Source: JALOAP01 sp964632355
GTDB taxonomy: Bacteria; Chloroflexota; Dehalococcoidia; Tepidiformales; Tepidiformaceae
DNA length: 10,016 nucleotides
Assembly (NCBI GenBank): GCA_964632355.1
Contig: CAZWBW010000100.1
Span: 1-10,016, forward strand
Direction: 5' to 3'
The first letter of the stretch is position 1. Each line of letters starts with the position of its first letter. Both the position numbers and the translations under genes were made by a program. Below the pieces are notes generated by a model. The model did not search any database and was not told where the DNA came from. It saw only the letters and a program-made list of their open reading frames with translations. Shown here piece after piece: positions 1 through 5,613 of the stretch.

Positions 1-7
1 GTTCTCT

Positions 8-292
8 GTGCTCTTTTCCGTCCGTCTCATTTCGCGGCAACCACATGACATGAGCCCGGATGCATGGCAGAACGTCGTCGGTGAGCAACTCCGCACCACG
101 CGCAGCCACTACGAACAGGGCAAAATCCGGGCTATCTATCGCCAGGCCGGTATCGGCGTTCTCGCGATCTATGACGTGGCCGACGCACAGGAGATGGACC
201 AGCTCATCGCTTCGATGCCCATGTACCGGTACTTCGAACAGGTGGAAGTCCATCCGCTCTGGGACATGGCGCCTTCCCTACAGGCGGTGTGA
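8..292 (+). CDS. Muconolactone delta-isomerase-like small protein
   Basis: A 94-residue protein, close to the usual length (about 96) of muconolactone isomerase, the small ferredoxin-like (alpha+beta barrel) enzyme of the catechol branch of the beta-ketoadipate pathway. The family pattern is visible: N-terminal strand MLFSVRL, then xxxDMSPDAW, an Arg-rich helix, GKIRAIYRQAG, the strand GVLAIYDVAD, a helix with LIASMPMYRYF, and the final strand VEVHPL. The GTG at 8 gives the typical N-terminus, but only seven bases precede it. No SD can be seen and the frame stays open to the window edge, so a slightly longer 5' end is possible. It runs straight into the flavin reductase gene, with the stop at 290-292 and the next ATG at 295, so the two are probably co-transcribed and translationally coupled. 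Many family members outside catechol clusters have unknown substrates, and no other catechol-pathway gene is seen here. The family call is good; the specific reaction is uncertain. Confidence 0.72.
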   Translation: MLFSVRLISRQPHDMSPDAWQNVVGEQLRTTRSHYEQGKIRAIYRQAGIGVLAIYDVADAQEMDQLIASMPMYRYFEQVEVHPLWDMAPSLQAV

Positions 293-294
293 CC

Positions 295-792
295 ATGGCC
301 GTTCCCGAAGTCCACGCCGACGAGTTCAAGGCTGCGCTGGCGTCATGGGCCGCCGGTGTGACTATCGTGACCACGCGCCACGACAACCTCGTCTACGGCA
401 TCACCGTCTCGAGCTTCTCGTCCCTTTCGCTCGATCCGCGGCTGGTCCTCGTCTGCCTGGCCGATACGAACCGCCTCCCGCGAATGATCGAGGAATCGAA
501 GCGGTTCGCGGTCAGCATCCTCGCTGAAGGTCAGGAAGACGTCTCGGCCTATTTCGCCATCTCGGGGCGCGAACCCGTTCCCTCCTTCGAGGAGTTCGGA
601 ACCATCGAGTGGCACACGGGCAGCCCCATCATCGATGGCGCGATCGCCCATCTCGATTGCGAGCTCTACCAGTCCATCCCCGCCGGCGACCACACGATTG
701 TCATCGGCAGGGTGCTTGGCGCCGCCGCACGGCCCGACAAAAAGCCGTTGATCTACTATCGTCGAGCCTATCGGAGTCTCAACCTCGACTAG
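295..792 (+). CDS. Flavin reductase family protein (FMN-binding split barrel)
   Basis: A 165-residue protein of the HpaC/RutF-type flavin reductase family, which uses NAD(P)H to reduce FMN or FAD and passes free reduced flavin to a partner monooxygenase. Family landmarks are in order: FKAALASWAAGVTIVTT (11-27), TVSSFSSLSLDPRLVLVCL (38-56), RFAVSILAEGQEDVSAYFA (about 70-88), HLDCELYQSIPAGDHTIVIGRV (119-140) and the C-terminal PLIYYRRAYRSL. I chose ATG 295 because AGGCGG (282-287) lies seven bases upstream. The GTG at 289 overlaps the previous stop as GTGA and would add two residues. The upstream MIase-like gene overlaps or abuts, suggesting one transcript. No two-component oxygenase subunit is visible in the window, so the electron acceptor is unknown. 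It may lie upstream of position 1, or the protein may instead be a heme- or flavin-binding relative. Confidence 0.9.
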   Translation: MAVPEVHADEFKAALASWAAGVTIVTTRHDNLVYGITVSSFSSLSLDPRLVLVCLADTNRLPRMIEESKRFAVSILAEGQEDVSAYFAISGREPVPSFEEFGTIEWHTGSPIIDGAIAHLDCELYQSIPAGDHTIVIGRVLGAAARPDKKPLIYYRRAYRSLNLD

Positions 793-799
793 CTCGTCG

Positions 800-820
800 G
801 CAGCCCTGTGCGCGGGCTGC
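800..820 (+). terminator. Hairpin after flavin reductase
   Basis: GCAGCCC (800-806) and GGGCTGC (814-820) form a perfect 7-bp stem with a 7-base loop, eight bases after the flavin reductase stop codon. No run of T follows directly; the nearest is TCTTT about 20 bases on. This is a possible terminator or mRNA 3'-end stabiliser for the upstream pair of genes. Confidence 0.35.
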
Positions 821-840
821 GATAGCGGCCTGTCTCGGTC

Positions 841-865
841 TTTACGCCGTTTCGCCGTAAACGGC
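841..865. other. Overlapping alternative hairpins in spacer
   Basis: GCCGTTT (846-852) pairs with AAACGGC (859-865) across a 6-base loop. Alternatively TTTACG (841-846) pairs with CGTAAA (856-861). The two stems share bases, so only one can form at a time. They lie between the flavin reductase and the Rieske gene, upstream of the likely Rieske promoter. They could be a second terminator or an attenuator; either role is a guess. Confidence 0.3.
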
Positions 866-884
866 AGCCAGCGGGCCGAAAACT

Positions 885-912
885 TTGCGCATTTCGTCAC
901 GAGCGGTAGTAT
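885..912 (+). promoter_or_regulatory. Weak candidate promoter for Rieske gene
   Basis: TTGCGC (885-890) and TAGTAT (907-912) are separated by 16 bases and resemble sigma-70-type -35 and -10 boxes imperfectly. They sit at a sensible distance upstream of the GTG at 935. The match is weak and the organism's promoter consensus is unknown. Confidence 0.2.
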
Positions 913-919
913 TTCGCCC

Positions 920-925
920 GGAGGT
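920..925 (+). promoter_or_regulatory. SD site fixing the GTG start of the Rieske gene
   Basis: GGAGGT lies nine bases before the GTG at 935. It is one of the strongest SD sequences in the window, and it makes the GTG start, with its N-terminal membrane segment, credible. Confidence 0.75.
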
Positions 926-934
926 AAACCGCCT

Positions 935-1609
935 GTGTCCCCTGCGCTTGCCTTCATTGGCATCTCGATCATCGGTACCTGGGGAATTGCATCCATCGGT
1001 CTCATCGCCGGTGGCATCATCATGCTGTTCTTCCCCGGCAACGTTGACACCGCTTCGAGCAACACGGTGGGTGGCATCGTTCTGCTCGTCGCCGGGCTCA
1101 TCTCGCTCGGCGCCATGCAGATGGTGGTCGCGCCGCTGCTCGGCCTCGACCCGCCACTCCCGATCAAGCCCAAGAACTGGGTCCCCGCCTCGAAGCTCAA
1201 CCGCTGGGTGAACGCTGGTCCCCTGCGCGAATTCCCCGATGGCGTGCCGACGGAGATTCGCCTGCTCAGCCGCCGCGTCACCGTGATCCGGGATGGCGAC
1301 AAGGTCTACGCGATGAACGCGCTGTGCTCGCACGCACGGCTGCCGCTTGCCGGCTTCCCCGGCTCGCCGATCAAGCCCTACCCGGTTCGCGACGGCTGCG
1401 TGACCTGCCCGTTCCACGGCGCCCGCTTCGACATCGAAACCGGCAAGGTTGTGCGCCAGCCCTTCGACAGCCAGTGGAACGAAGAGCACCCCTTCCTCGG
1501 CCGCCTGCAGTCCAAGCTGTTCTTCTTCAACAAGAAGGCCTACGACCAGCAGACCTACCCCGTGAAGATCGAGAACGGCGAAGTGCACATCGCGGTCCAG
1601 GGCCGCTAG
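935..1609 (+). CDS. Membrane-anchored Rieske [2Fe-2S] protein
   Basis: A 224-residue protein with two hydrophobic N-terminal segments (about 5-33 and 45-70) followed by a Rieske domain (about 80-222). The cluster ligands are readable: C131-S-H133 for the first pair and C158-P-F-H161-G-A-R-F-D for the second. The second motif resembles Rieske ferredoxins and oxygenase-type domains. The Cys after CTHLG that forms the disulfide in cytochrome bc1/b6f Rieske proteins is missing (CSHARL here), so a quinol oxidase complex subunit is less likely. The ligand pairs are 24 residues apart, longer than the usual 15-17, because of a Gly/Pro-rich insert (about 138-150), and an extra Cys155 sits next to the second pair. 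The likely role is electron transfer at the membrane; the partner is unknown. GTG 935 is supported by GGAGGT at 920-925. The next gene starts 45 bp downstream on the same strand. Confidence 0.88.
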   Translation: MSPALAFIGISIIGTWGIASIGLIAGGIIMLFFPGNVDTASSNTVGGIVLLVAGLISLGAMQMVVAPLLGLDPPLPIKPKNWVPASKLNRWVNAGPLREFPDGVPTEIRLLSRRVTVIRDGDKVYAMNALCSHARLPLAGFPGSPIKPYPVRDGCVTCPFHGARFDIETGKVVRQPFDSQWNEEHPFLGRLQSKLFFFNKKAYDQQTYPVKIENGEVHIAVQGR

Positions 1610-1637
1610 TCTCCGAATCTTTCGCGACACCTACCCA

Positions 1638-1662
1638 TCGGGCATGCTTCTGGCATGCCCGA
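1638..1662 (+). promoter_or_regulatory. Perfect 10-bp inverted repeat over the aminotransferase start
   Basis: TCGGGCATGC (1638-1647) and GCATGCCCGA (1653-1662) are perfect reverse complements with a 5-base loop (TTCTG). The right arm contains the ATG at 1655, and TTTG follows. It lies 28 bases after the Rieske stop. It could be a terminator for the Rieske gene, a translation-inhibiting hairpin, or a dyad operator; the sequence alone does not decide. Confidence 0.6.
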
Positions 1663-2806
1663 TTTGCTTCTCCGCTGGCGCGACGAATTCCCCATCCTCG
1701 CGCGCAAAACCTACCTCGTGAACAACTCCCTCGGGGCCATGCCGCGCTCCGTAGAAAGCTCGCTCGCCGAGTACACGAACATGTGGGCGAGCGAAGGCGT
1801 GGTCGCCTGGGAATCCTGGCTGCCCGAAGTGGCCAACGTTGCGGCCATCCTCGAGGACATCATCCACGCCCCGCGCGGCTCGATGACGATGTGCCAGAAC
1901 GTCACGAACGCGCTCGCGGCCATTCTCTCCTGCCTCGAGTACGAACCGCCCCAGGACCGCATCGTCTACTGCGCCGGGGAATTCCCCACCGTCGAATACC
2001 TGCTCGATGCCCAGCGGCGCGTCGGCGCCGAGGTCGTCCGGGTCGGCAGCCACCCGCTCGTCTTCCCCGAGCGCGAACTCCTCGACGCCATCGACGATCG
2101 CACGCTGCTCGTCGTCGTCTCCCACGTTCTCTTTCGCACCGCCGAACTGGTGGACGTCCGCCCGATCGTCGAGAAGGCCCACCGCCACGGCGCGCTCGTC
2201 GTGCTTGACGCGTACCAGTCAGTCGGCGCCGTCCCGTTCGACGTCATCGAACTCGACGTCGATTTCCTCGTGGGCGGCTCTGTGAAGTGGCTGTGCGGCG
2301 GCCCCGGCGCCGGGTACATCTACGTCCACCCGCGCATCATCGACCGGCTCGAACCTCGCGCCGCCGGCTGGTTCTCCCACCGCGAGCCGTTCGCCTTCGA
2401 ACCGCCGCCCATCGACTACGCCGAGGGCATCGCGCGGTTCACCGGCGGTACCCCGAACATGCCTGCCTACTACCAGGCTCGCGCCGGCTACCGCATCATC
2501 CGCGAGGTCGGTGTCGAAGCCATCCGCGAACGGGCACGCCGGCTCACGACCGTCCTCTACGAAGGCGCGAAGGAGCGCGGCTGGACGGTCAACTCGCCCG
2601 AGGATTTCGAGCGCCGCGGGAATCACCTCACGGTCGCCGTCCCGCGCGCGGAAGAGGTGAAGGACGAGCTCATCCGGCGCGGCTTCGTGGTCGATTACCG
2701 GCCGGACGCAGGCATCCGCATCGGGCCGCATTTCTTCAACACCGAGGACGAATGTCGCGCGGTGCTCGACGAGATGGACGCGATCCTGTCGCAGAAATCG
2801 ACATAA
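1655..2806 (+). CDS. Class V PLP-dependent aminotransferase (kynureninase-like)
   Basis: A 383-residue fold-type I PLP enzyme of the aminotransferase class V / cysteine desulfurase superfamily, full length for the family. Visible elements: YLVNNSLGAMP near the N-terminus (20-30), QNVTNALAAIL (81-91, cofactor phosphate region), SHVLFRTAELVDV (156-168), the Asp of VVLDAYQSVGAVPFDV (D185, pyridine nitrogen), the Schiff-base lysine K211 in GGSVKWLCGGPGAGYIYV, and IRIGPHFFNTEDE (354-366) with the substrate-carboxylate Arg355. The K211 loop and the DAYQ stretch are most like kynureninase. No catalytic Cys loop near the C-terminus is seen, so a desulfurase role is unlikely. The substrate is unknown, and no tryptophan-catabolism neighbour is present. 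The start is weakly supported: no SD precedes ATG 1655, which lies inside an inverted repeat. TTG 1664 is an alternative that loses three residues. The gene ends 102 bp before the DUF302 gene. Confidence 0.88.
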   Translation: MPDLLLRWRDEFPILARKTYLVNNSLGAMPRSVESSLAEYTNMWASEGVVAWESWLPEVANVAAILEDIIHAPRGSMTMCQNVTNALAAILSCLEYEPPQDRIVYCAGEFPTVEYLLDAQRRVGAEVVRVGSHPLVFPERELLDAIDDRTLLVVVSHVLFRTAELVDVRPIVEKAHRHGALVVLDAYQSVGAVPFDVIELDVDFLVGGSVKWLCGGPGAGYIYVHPRIIDRLEPRAAGWFSHREPFAFEPPPIDYAEGIARFTGGTPNMPAYYQARAGYRIIREVGVEAIRERARRLTTVLYEGAKERGWTVNSPEDFERRGNHLTVAVPRAEEVKDELIRRGFVVDYRPDAGIRIGPHFFNTEDECRAVLDEMDAILSQKST

Positions 2807-2810
2807 TGTG

Positions 2811-2848
2811 AGGGCCCGAGGGGCCACCTTCATCCGCCCTTCGGCCCT
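2811..2848 (+). terminator. GC-rich stem-loops after aminotransferase
   Basis: GGCCC (2813-2817) pairs with GGGCC (2821-2825) over a GAG loop. Alternatively AGGGCC (2811-2816) pairs with GGCCCT (2843-2848). This starts five bases after the TAA. There is no T-tract, so it is at best a weak or Rho-assisted terminator. Confidence 0.3.
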
Positions 2849-2908
2849 AGCCGCCCCGTCCCCCCGGGTGCAGGCTCCACCTACGCAAACGGGATTGGAG
2901 CATTCGTC

Positions 2909-3310
2909 GTGCCTGTGATGGAACACCACTCGCACAGTTTGGAGCGAGTTCTCGACATGACCTTCGAAGACACGCTCGCCCGTGTCCACGAACGGCTCTG
3001 GGTTGAGGGCCTGGACGTCGTCGAGGAGCTAGATGTGAAGGCGGCGCTCGAAAAAAGACTCGGCGTCAAGCAGGACCCCTACACGATCGTCTGGACCTGG
3101 AACCCGGCCCTAGCCGACGCGGCGCTCGCACACGACCCGAGGGCGGGACACCTCCTGCCCTGGCGGGTGGTCGTTCGCCGCAACGGCTCTGGCGTCGTTG
3201 TGTCGGCGCCTGACCCGCTCCTGGCCATCCGGCTGGTCGCCTGCGAAGACATTCGGCCGCTCGCGCTGAGCATGCGCGAGCGGCTAGAACGCGCGTTCGC
3301 GTCCCTCTAG
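2909..3310 (+). CDS. DUF302 domain protein lacking the usual cysteines
   Basis: A 133-residue protein that matches the DUF302 fold over nearly its whole length: LERVLDMTFEDTLARVHERLWVEGL, then VVEELDVKAALEKRLGVKQDPYTIV, the core WNPALADAALAHDPRAGHLLPW, and a last strand GVVVSAPDP. The function of DUF302 is not known; members are small soluble dimers, some fused to or beside membrane or redox proteins. The family consensus, as I remember it, has Cys in the two core positions (xxACNPxLA and LLPCNV). Here both are Trp (WTWNP and LLPWRV), so a metal- or thiol-based role would be lost. GTG 2909 is preceded by GGAG (2897-2900) at 8 bases. ATG 2918 would give a protein three residues shorter. The 3' end is five bases from the convergent dehydrogenase stop. 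Confidence 0.82.
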   Translation: MPVMEHHSHSLERVLDMTFEDTLARVHERLWVEGLDVVEELDVKAALEKRLGVKQDPYTIVWTWNPALADAALAHDPRAGHLLPWRVVVRRNGSGVVVSAPDPLLAIRLVACEDIRPLALSMRERLERAFASL

Positions 3311-3315
3311 TCGGG

Positions 3316-4176
3316 CTACTCGTACCGGAAGAAGCCCCGCCCGGTCTTTCGCCCGAGATGCCCGAGCGAAACGAGGCGGCGTAGGAGCGTCGGCGCCTTG
3401 AACCGCGGCTCGCCGTACTCCTCGAACATGCTCTCCGCGATGAGCTGCAGCGTGTCGAGACCGATAAGGTCCGCCGTGGCGAGCGGCCCCATCGTGTGGT
3501 TCAGGCCCACCTTGCACGCCATGTCGATGTCTTCCGCCGTCGCGACGCCGCTATCGAGCAGCTGGATGGCGTCGAAGATGAACGGCACCAGCAGCCGGTT
3601 CGCGATGAAGCCCGGCGTGTCCTTCACCTGCACGGGCACGCGCCCGAGCTGCTCGCACAGCTTCAGCGCCTCCTGCAGCGTTTCCTCCGTCGTGCTCGCC
3701 GTCGAAACGATCTCGACCAGCTTCAGCGCCCAGGGCGGGTTGAAGAAGTGCAGCCCGATGACGCGCTCCGGACGCCCCGATGCCGCCGCAAGGTCGCTCA
3801 GCGGCAACGAGCTCGTGTTCGAAGCCAGGAGCGTCTCCGGGCGTGTCACCTGCCCGAGCCGACGGAACAGGTCGCTCTTCACCTTCAGGTCTTCGACCAC
3901 GGCCTCGATGACCACGTCGACATTCGCCAGCGACTCCAGCGTGTCCCAGTCGGCGCTCCCCGAGAGGCGTTCGATGGCTGCCGTCGCATCCGCCTTCAAT
4001 ACCCGGCCGCGCTCAGCTTCGCGCTCGAGCCGCCGCGTGATGCCGGCGATGGCCGCATCCACCCGTTCTTGCTCAATGTCGACGAGCGTGACATCGAACC
4101 CGCTGTAGGCGGCGACCTGGGCAATCCCGCTGCCCATCAGACCCGAACCAACAATCCCTATCCGGCCCAATCCCAT
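3316..4176 (-). CDS. 3-hydroxyacyl-CoA (3-hydroxybutyryl-CoA) dehydrogenase
   Basis: A 286-residue NAD-dependent 3-hydroxyacyl-CoA dehydrogenase of the short monofunctional type (PaaH/Hbd/FadB2 group, usually about 280-290 residues). It oxidises L-3-hydroxyacyl-CoA to 3-ketoacyl-CoA, or does the reverse, in fatty-acid, phenylacetate or butyrate metabolism. The Rossmann motif GSGLMG (10-15) opens the NAD domain, and VIEAVVEDLKVK and LASNTSSLPL follow. The catalytic dyad is His143 (GLHFFNPP) and Glu155 (VEIV), 12 apart as in the human enzyme, with Asn193 in DTPGFIANRLL. The C-terminal dimer domain ends HLGRKTGRGFFRYE, a standard family ending. ATG 4176 is preferred over GTG 4188 because GAGGA lies five bases before it. 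Its exact pathway (fadB-, hbd- or paaH-like) cannot be told from sequence alone. It is divergent from the MBL gene across a gap of about 123 bp and convergent with the DUF302 gene. Confidence 0.94.
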   Translation of the reverse strand: MGLGRIGIVGSGLMGSGIAQVAAYSGFDVTLVDIEQERVDAAIAGITRRLEREAERGRVLKADATAAIERLSGSADWDTLESLANVDVVIEAVVEDLKVKSDLFRRLGQVTRPETLLASNTSSLPLSDLAAASGRPERVIGLHFFNPPWALKLVEIVSTASTTEETLQEALKLCEQLGRVPVQVKDTPGFIANRLLVPFIFDAIQLLDSGVATAEDIDMACKVGLNHTMGPLATADLIGLDTLQLIAESMFEEYGEPRFKAPTLLRRLVSLGHLGRKTGRGFFRYE

Positions 4177-4181
4177 GGCTG

Positions 4182-4190
4182 TCCTCACCT
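4182..4190 (-). promoter_or_regulatory. SD deciding the dehydrogenase start
   Basis: Read on the minus strand this is AGGTGAGGA, ending five bases before ATG 4176. The competing GTG at 4188 would fall inside this SD, so the shorter protein (286 residues) is favoured. Confidence 0.65.
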
Positions 4191-4299
4191 GACTGGCTGT
4201 CCAGCCGATTCTAACGCTCCTTGTGCACGGCCACCCTCGCGTTTTCCTGCGTTAGACTGCCGCCATTGCAAAGTTGGATGCAACGAAGGGAGCGGCTCT
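4189..4299. promoter_or_regulatory. Divergent promoter region, dehydrogenase / MBL-fold gene
   Basis: This 111-bp gap between two divergent genes must hold promoters for both, unless one is leaderless. On the minus strand TAGAAT (+ strand 4208-4213) is a good -10-like box, with no clear -35. On the plus strand TAGACT (4253-4258) is a weaker one. TTGCA (4266-4270) and TGCAA (4278-4282) form a short dyad just before the MBL SD (AAGGGAG, 4286-4292). The box assignments are tentative. Confidence 0.3.
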
Positions 4300-5613
4300 A
4301 TGCAAATCGAGTGGGTGAATCATGCTTCGTTTGTCGTGCGACACGAGCAGGTCGCGCTCATCTCCGACCCCTGGCTCTTCGGCACGGCCTTCGACGACGG
4401 CTGGTCGTTGCTGAGCCCCACGCGCTTTCGCCCCGAAGACTTCGCGACACTGACCCACGTCTGGGTCTCGCACGAACACCCCGACCACTTTCACCCGCCG
4501 TCCCTTCGGAGCATCCCTGCCGAGATCCGGGCGCGTCTCACCTTCCTGTACCAGGAGACGGAGGACCGCAAGGTCGTCGAGTTCGCTCGCGAGCTCGGGT
4601 TCGGCAACGTGATCGAACTCCCCTCCGGCGAGTGGTTCGAACTTGCTCCCGGCTTCCGCGTCATGTGCCAGCCGTTCCCCGACGACGACTCATGGCTCGC
4701 GGTCCAGGCCGGTGACCGCGTGTTGCTGAACCTGAATGACTGCATGGTCCAGGGCCCACGACAGGTCGGTCGGGTCCGCGAACAGGTCGCCTACCCCATC
4801 GACGTCCTCCTGGCGCAGTTCTCCTACGCGAACTGGGTCGGCAACCCGGGCGAAACGGAACGGCACCGTGCTGTCGCCGAGCGCATCCTCCAGCGCATGG
4901 CGCTCCAGGTTGACATCCTACAGCCGCGTTTCGTGATTCCCTTCGCCAGCTTCGTTCGCTTCTGCCATGAAGAGAACGCCTACCTCAACGAGGGGATGAA
5001 CACCATCCGCGGCGCCGCCGAGTTCCTCAACCGCGAATCCGACGCCACCGTCGTGGTTCTCTACCCGGGCGACACCTGGGAGATCGGCGCCCCGCACGAC
5101 AACCGCAAGGCCATCGAAAGCTACGAATCCGACGCGGTTGCCCCGTTCACGCCGCTCCGCTCCGATGTCGTCCCCCTGCGCGAACTCAAGGACCTCGCTG
5201 CTTCCTACGTCCAGCAGCTTCGCGACCACCACAGCCGCGCGTCGCTCCGTATCCTCCGGACTGGCGGCCTACTGCGGCCCGCGCACATCTACCTGACCGA
5301 CCACGAACGCGCGGTTGCCCTCACCCTCGAAGGCGGTCTCCGGGCCTCGGCCCGGACGGCGGACAATTGCGACGTGGCGCTCTCGTCGTCGGCGTTGGCG
5401 TACTGCTTCCGGCACATGTGGGGCGGCAACACGCTGCTCGTAAACGGCCGCTACACCACGCCGCCGGGTGGCAACTTCGAGCACTTCCGCCGCTACCTGC
5501 TCCTCGCCGATCTCGTGAACCACGGGAAGGGCGTGATGGGCTACATCGCTCCGCGCGCCGGGCGCGTATGGAACGGTGTACTCGAACGCGGGGCCGCACT
5601 CGCCCGCCGTTAG
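4300..5613 (+). CDS. MBL-fold metallohydrolase, UlaG/CMAH-like, with C-terminal extension
   Basis: A 437-residue protein. The N-terminal half is a metallo-beta-lactamase fold. DPWLFGTAFDDGWSLL (23-38) is typical of the UlaG branch that includes the MBL part of CMP-Neu5Ac hydroxylase. The metal-binding HxHxDH motif is H58-E-H60-P-D62-H63, with a likely further ligand Asp147 in LNLNDC. The second half (about 285-437) is a separate region with strand-like LRPAHIYLTDHERAVALTLEGGL and SALAYCFRHMWGGNTLLVNGRY. It may be a lipid- or substrate-binding (SCP2-like) domain, but I am not sure of that. There is no Rieske motif in this protein, unlike CMAH. The substrate is unknown; hydrolysis of an ester or phosphodiester bond is the general inference. 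ATG 4300 has AAGGGAG seven bases upstream. The frame is open far upstream, but that part is antisense to the dehydrogenase. Its TAG overlaps the TAA of the convergent hydrolase. Confidence 0.86.
   Translation: MQIEWVNHASFVVRHEQVALISDPWLFGTAFDDGWSLLSPTRFRPEDFATLTHVWVSHEHPDHFHPPSLRSIPAEIRARLTFLYQETEDRKVVEFARELGFGNVIELPSGEWFELAPGFRVMCQPFPDDDSWLAVQAGDRVLLNLNDCMVQGPRQVGRVREQVAYPIDVLLAQFSYANWVGNPGETERHRAVAERILQRMALQVDILQPRFVIPFASFVRFCHEENAYLNEGMNTIRGAAEFLNRESDATVVVLYPGDTWEIGAPHDNRKAIESYESDAVAPFTPLRSDVVPLRELKDLAASYVQQLRDHHSRASLRILRTGGLLRPAHIYLTDHERAVALTLEGGLRASARTADNCDVALSSSALAYCFRHMWGGNTLLVNGRYTTPPGGNFEHFRRYLLLADLVNHGKGVMGYIAPRAGRVWNGVLERGAALARR

Noticed and set aside
343..1302. 319-residue minus-strand open frame
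   Set aside because: It spans the flavin reductase and Rieske genes and their spacer in antisense; its translation is Arg/Pro/Ser-rich with no motif.
842..1630. 262-residue minus-strand open frame
   Set aside because: Antisense shadow of the Rieske gene; no recognisable domain or SD.
1324..2208. 294-residue plus-strand open frame
   Set aside because: Arg/Pro-rich out-of-frame reading through the Rieske and aminotransferase genes.
2219..2989. 256-residue minus-strand open frame
   Set aside because: Antisense to the aminotransferase and DUF302 genes, with low-complexity composition typical of a shadow frame.
3496..4299. In-frame upstream extension of the MBL gene (a 705-residue version)
   Set aside because: The extension is antisense to the well-supported hydroxyacyl-CoA dehydrogenase. 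ATG 4300 has a good SD and gives the family N-terminus MQIEWVNHASF.
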